Below are positions 61,615 through 64,000 of a stretch of DNA of 64,000 nt, in pieces (positions within the stretch are counted from its first letter, which is position 1; each line of letters begins with the position of its first letter). The notes under the pieces were generated by a model. It saw only the letters and a program-made list of their open reading frames with translations, did no database searches and was not told the DNA's origin. This DNA is from DASRHK01 sp035650495 (GTDB lineage Bacteria > Pseudomonadota > Gammaproteobacteria > Nevskiales > Nevskiaceae). The stretch lies in contig DASRHK010000075.1 in the NCBI GenBank assembly GCA_035650495.1, forward strand, positions 1-64,000, given 5' to 3'. The position numbers and the translations under genes are program-made.

Positions 61615-63282
61615 TTACGGCAGCGGCGATGGCGGCCCGAGCTGCTGGCGCGCCGGCTTCTTGGTGGGCTTCCACACGTTGAGCAGGGCGCCGATCTTGT
61701 GCTTCATGCCCACGCGCTCGTCGGACAGCGTGTCGAGGAAGTCGGACAGCTTCTTCGACTTGATGATCGTGTAGAAGGTGAGCCCGGTGATCGCGCCGGA
61801 CATCAGGAAGAAATACAGGATGCGCCAGCCGAGCGGCGTGTCGGTCTCGGTCATCAGGTTCATGCCGAAGTAGCCGGTGACCACTGTGCCGATCAAGCCG
61901 AAGATGGTGACGACCGTGAGCCGGATGACCATGTTGGCCTGACGGCGGATCGAGTCGGAGTCGAGGTACTGATTCATGTCCTCGATCTCGGCATAGACGT
62001 CGCGATACAGCCGCTCGGTGCCGAGCTGGTTGCTGGTCATGTGGTACAGCGCCTTCGCCAGCAGCTGGTCCGACACTTCGTGGAACCAGTAGCGATGCGT
62101 GAAGCGCAGGAACACCTCCTTGTGGCTGCGGATCTCGCGCTTGAAGCGGCGGATCGAGTCGGGCACCTGGATGTCGAGGCGGTTCAGCGCGTGCAGCAGG
62201 CGGTCCGACAGCATGAACAGCGACGCCTTGTGCACGTGCGCGATCAGGAACACCAGGAAGTACTGGTGGCGGAAGTGCTCGAGGATCGACACGCCGTTCG
62301 ACTTGTCCATGTGCTCGGCGTGCGCGCCGACCATCACGAACGCCTCGCCGCTGCACATCGCGCGCGTGCCGATGCGATCCTCGCCCGGCGGATTCCAGTA
62401 ACGGTCGTAGCAGTACTTCTCCTCGAAATCCTCCGCCTGCTTCTCCGGCATCGGCAGCGTGTTCGACGGGCCCGGCGGTGTCACCAGCGCGAGGCGCATG
62501 AAATCGCCGCGCGTGAGCTGGCGCGGATCGTCGAGCGACAGATAGCCGCACACCGGCATGCGGTGGTACTCGACCAGGCGATAGCGGATCGGTCCGTCGC
62601 AGTCGGAGTGGTGCAGCACCATCGGCGACAGGATGTATTCCCAATGCGACGAGATGCACGGCGCGCGGAAGCGCGCGGCGTAGGTGAGGTACTTCTTGCG
62701 CTTCTCGAAGTCCGACGCGGCCAGCACGTTGCCGTTCTCGTCGAGCCACTCGGCGCGCGACAGGCAATGGCCGCCGCGGCCGTCCTCCTTCCAGTAAGTG
62801 GGATACGAGCGGCCGAAGCGGAACAGCGTCTCGTGCGCGCGCTCGAAGGAAAGATCGTTGCCGAAGATCTCCACGACCAGCAGGGTGACGTCGAGGTCGT
62901 AGAAGAAATAGAGATCGATGTGCCCGACGTCGAACACGACCGGATTGGTCTCGTCGCCGGGATAGGTCATGCGGACTTTCTTGACGTCGTTGCGGCGGAA
63001 CACGCGCAGCGGCGATTCGCCGGGCACGTTGCCGCAGCCTTTGCCTTCGCCGTAGAGCATGCGCTGCACGTACGGCAGGAAGGTTACGAACTCCGCGTAG
63101 TGACGCTCCTTGAATTCGCCGGGATCACCGAACTCGTCGGCGACTTCCTGCCAGTGCGGATCGCTCTGCAGGAGCTCCCAGTGATTCTGGATCTGCACGT
63201 CGTCATGGATCGGCATGAGCTGCAGCGGCCAGATGAGGATCTGGCGGAAATGCCGAACCTGGCGTGATTGCGCTCCCGACAT
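61615..63282 (-). CDS. CorA-superfamily divalent metal transporter
   Basis: A 555-residue protein. The C-terminal membrane domain has the pore motif in GYFGMNLM (GMN) after a helix RLTVVTIFGLIGTVV, and a second helix YFFLMSGAITGLTFYTII. The N-terminal soluble part (about 1-450) is much longer than in E. coli CorA (316 residues total), with a VFDVGHIDLYFFYDLDVTLLVVEI core typical of a larger CorA-like subgroup. Transports Mg2+, Co2+ or other divalent metals. It heads the seven-gene run and lies 63 bases downstream of flgN. Confidence 0.85.
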   Translation of the reverse strand: MSGAQSRQVRHFRQILIWPLQLMPIHDDVQIQNHWELLQSDPHWQEVADEFGDPGEFKERHYAEFVTFLPYVQRMLYGEGKGCGNVPGESPLRVFRRNDVKKVRMTYPGDETNPVVFDVGHIDLYFFYDLDVTLLVVEIFGNDLSFERAHETLFRFGRSYPTYWKEDGRGGHCLSRAEWLDENGNVLAASDFEKRKKYLTYAARFRAPCISSHWEYILSPMVLHHSDCDGPIRYRLVEYHRMPVCGYLSLDDPRQLTRGDFMRLALVTPPGPSNTLPMPEKQAEDFEEKYCYDRYWNPPGEDRIGTRAMCSGEAFVMVGAHAEHMDKSNGVSILEHFRHQYFLVFLIAHVHKASLFMLSDRLLHALNRLDIQVPDSIRRFKREIRSHKEVFLRFTHRYWFHEVSDQLLAKALYHMTSNQLGTERLYRDVYAEIEDMNQYLDSDSIRRQANMVIRLTVVTIFGLIGTVVTGYFGMNLMTETDTPLGWRILYFFLMSGAITGLTFYTIIKSKKLSDFLDTLSDERVGMKHKIGALLNVWKPTKKPARQQLGPPSPLP

Positions 63283-63345
63283 CGCAACGTCTCCCCCGAG
63301 CTTCGCGAAGGAGTATACGTAGGGCGCGCGATGCGCGCCGTTGCT

Positions 63346-63714
63346 CTACGCGCTGCCGACCGTGCGTGCCGCGAATTGATTCTGCGTGCGGCCGTCGCGG
63401 CCGTAGACGCCGGGCCCGGACAAGCCGAGCTGCGTGAGCGCCCAGCGGACCTGATTCACGCGCGCGTCGAGCAGCGCCGCGTTCGCGAGATTCTGCTGCT
63501 TGCAGCGCCGCATCAGATCGCCGAGCTCCTGCTGCACGCCCGGTGCCAGCGATTCGAAGCGGACCGATTGCGACTCGCGCTGCAGGTGATCGATCAGCGC
63601 GTTCTTGCGGATCGTCGTGTCGGAGATCGCCTCGGAGCGTCCGGCCGCGAGCGCGGCCTTCTCTTCGTCCAGGCACGCGGACAGCTCGGCGGCGATGCGG
63701 AGCAGCGCGCTCAT
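63346..63714 (-). CDS. flgN: Flagellar chaperone FlgN
   Basis: A 122-residue helical protein in the flgM-flgN arrangement. It is a chaperone for hook-filament junction proteins FlgK and FlgL. Helical N-terminal region (LLRIAAELSACLDEEKAALAAG), and the C-terminal NQVRWALTQLG ... YGRDGRTQ segment with the basic tail matches FlgN. It starts four bases after the flgM stop. Confidence rests on context as well as on the weak family signature. Confidence 0.82.
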   Translation of the reverse strand: MSALLRIAAELSACLDEEKAALAAGRSEAISDTTIRKNALIDHLQRESQSVRFESLAPGVQQELGDLMRRCKQQNLANAALLDARVNQVRWALTQLGLSGPGVYGRDGRTQNQFAARTVGSA

Positions 63715-63718
63715 CGAA

Positions 63719-64000
63719 TCACTTCGGCAGCTGGCGCTCGAGCGCGAGCAGCTTCACGGCGACGCTGCGCGCGTCGACCTGATAAGTGCCGTCGGACAGC
63801 GCGCGCTTGACCTGCGCGACACGCGCTTCGTCGACGTCGGGAGAGGATTGCGCCGCGCCCTGGAGGCTCTGCAGCTGCAGCGCGTCCTTGGACAGGTGCA
63901 CGCCGCCCGCGTCGGCAGCCGGCTGCACGTTGCCTTTGCCGGAGCCAGGTCGAGCCGAGCCCACGCCCGCGGTGGGGGCGAGGCCGGGAAGGCCATTCAT
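63719..64000 (-). CDS. flgM: Anti-sigma-28 factor FlgM
   Basis: A 93-residue protein. The C-terminal helix region DEARVAQVKRALSDGTYQVDARSVAVKLLALE is the FliA-binding signature of FlgM; the N-terminal half is Gly/Pro-rich and disordered, as expected for a secreted anti-sigma factor. It holds back FliA until the hook is complete. The ATG read here is the last three bases of the window, so the true start could lie further upstream outside it. Confidence 0.88.
   Translation of the reverse strand: MNGLPGLAPTAGVGSARPGSGKGNVQPAADAGGVHLSKDALQLQSLQGAAQSSPDVDEARVAQVKRALSDGTYQVDARSVAVKLLALERQLPK

Overview
The window is dense, high-GC (roughly two thirds G+C) chromosomal DNA from a flagellated proteobacterium. 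A flgM/flgN pair lies at the right edge. Other pointers are a Tat-exported glucan protein D, an iron-sulfur APS-type CysH, ADP-glucose glycogen synthase and many small lipoproteins with Gram-negative lipoboxes. A beta- or gammaproteobacterial soil or water organism fits best, but nothing here fixes the genus. I saw no rRNA, tRNA, CRISPR array, insertion sequence, integrase or phage gene. There is no gene-free stretch above 300 bases; the largest gaps (16,785-17,033 and 30,053-30,269) hold nothing I recognise beyond ordinary leader sequence.

Layout. 1-16 kb: stress and housekeeping genes (CsbD-like, BON/OsmY-like, SDR reductase, glucan protein D, DNA polymerase IV, M3 oligopeptidase, ArsC-like, CysH, erythromycin-esterase family, a DJ-1/acidic protein/baeRF-type triad, CBS protein, transglutaminase plus M14 peptidase, cupin, an Ig-repeat lipoprotein). 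16-19 kb: glycogen synthase and a NYN-type RNase. 19-32 kb: a signalling stretch with a large hybrid kinase and a five-gene minus-strand run headed by a KaiC-like ATPase coupled to a hybrid kinase and continuing through an M23 peptidase, a pyruvyl transferase and an FAD oxidoreductase; then two orphan receiver proteins and a cytochrome P450. 32-37 kb: a glycoside hydrolase group (GH3, a PF10091/GH144-like protein, GH15). 37-56 kb: a PAS kinase, a PLD-type lipoprotein, two CocE-type hydrolases, an M19 dipeptidase, a serine hydrolase, a nitronate monooxygenase, an SbmA/YddA-like ABC protein whose ATPase motifs are degenerate, a GST coupled to a copper-associated outer membrane family protein, a diguanylate cyclase and an AEC permease. 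56-63 kb: a seven-gene minus-strand run (CorA-like, exported DUF711, two small envelope proteins including a cupredoxin-like one, a multi-pass membrane protein, an NTF2-like protein, an LVIVD lipoprotein). The window ends in flgN and flgM.

Most worth following up: the KaiC/pseudo-receiver kinase operon; the ABC protein with no usable Walker A, translationally coupled to a CocE-like protein whose nucleophile position is glycine; the seven-gene envelope run; and a set of promoter-like sequences resembling RpoE sites, the best of which (upstream of the CBS gene) reads GGAACTT-N16-TCTGA. All family assignments are from reading the protein sequences; no search was run.
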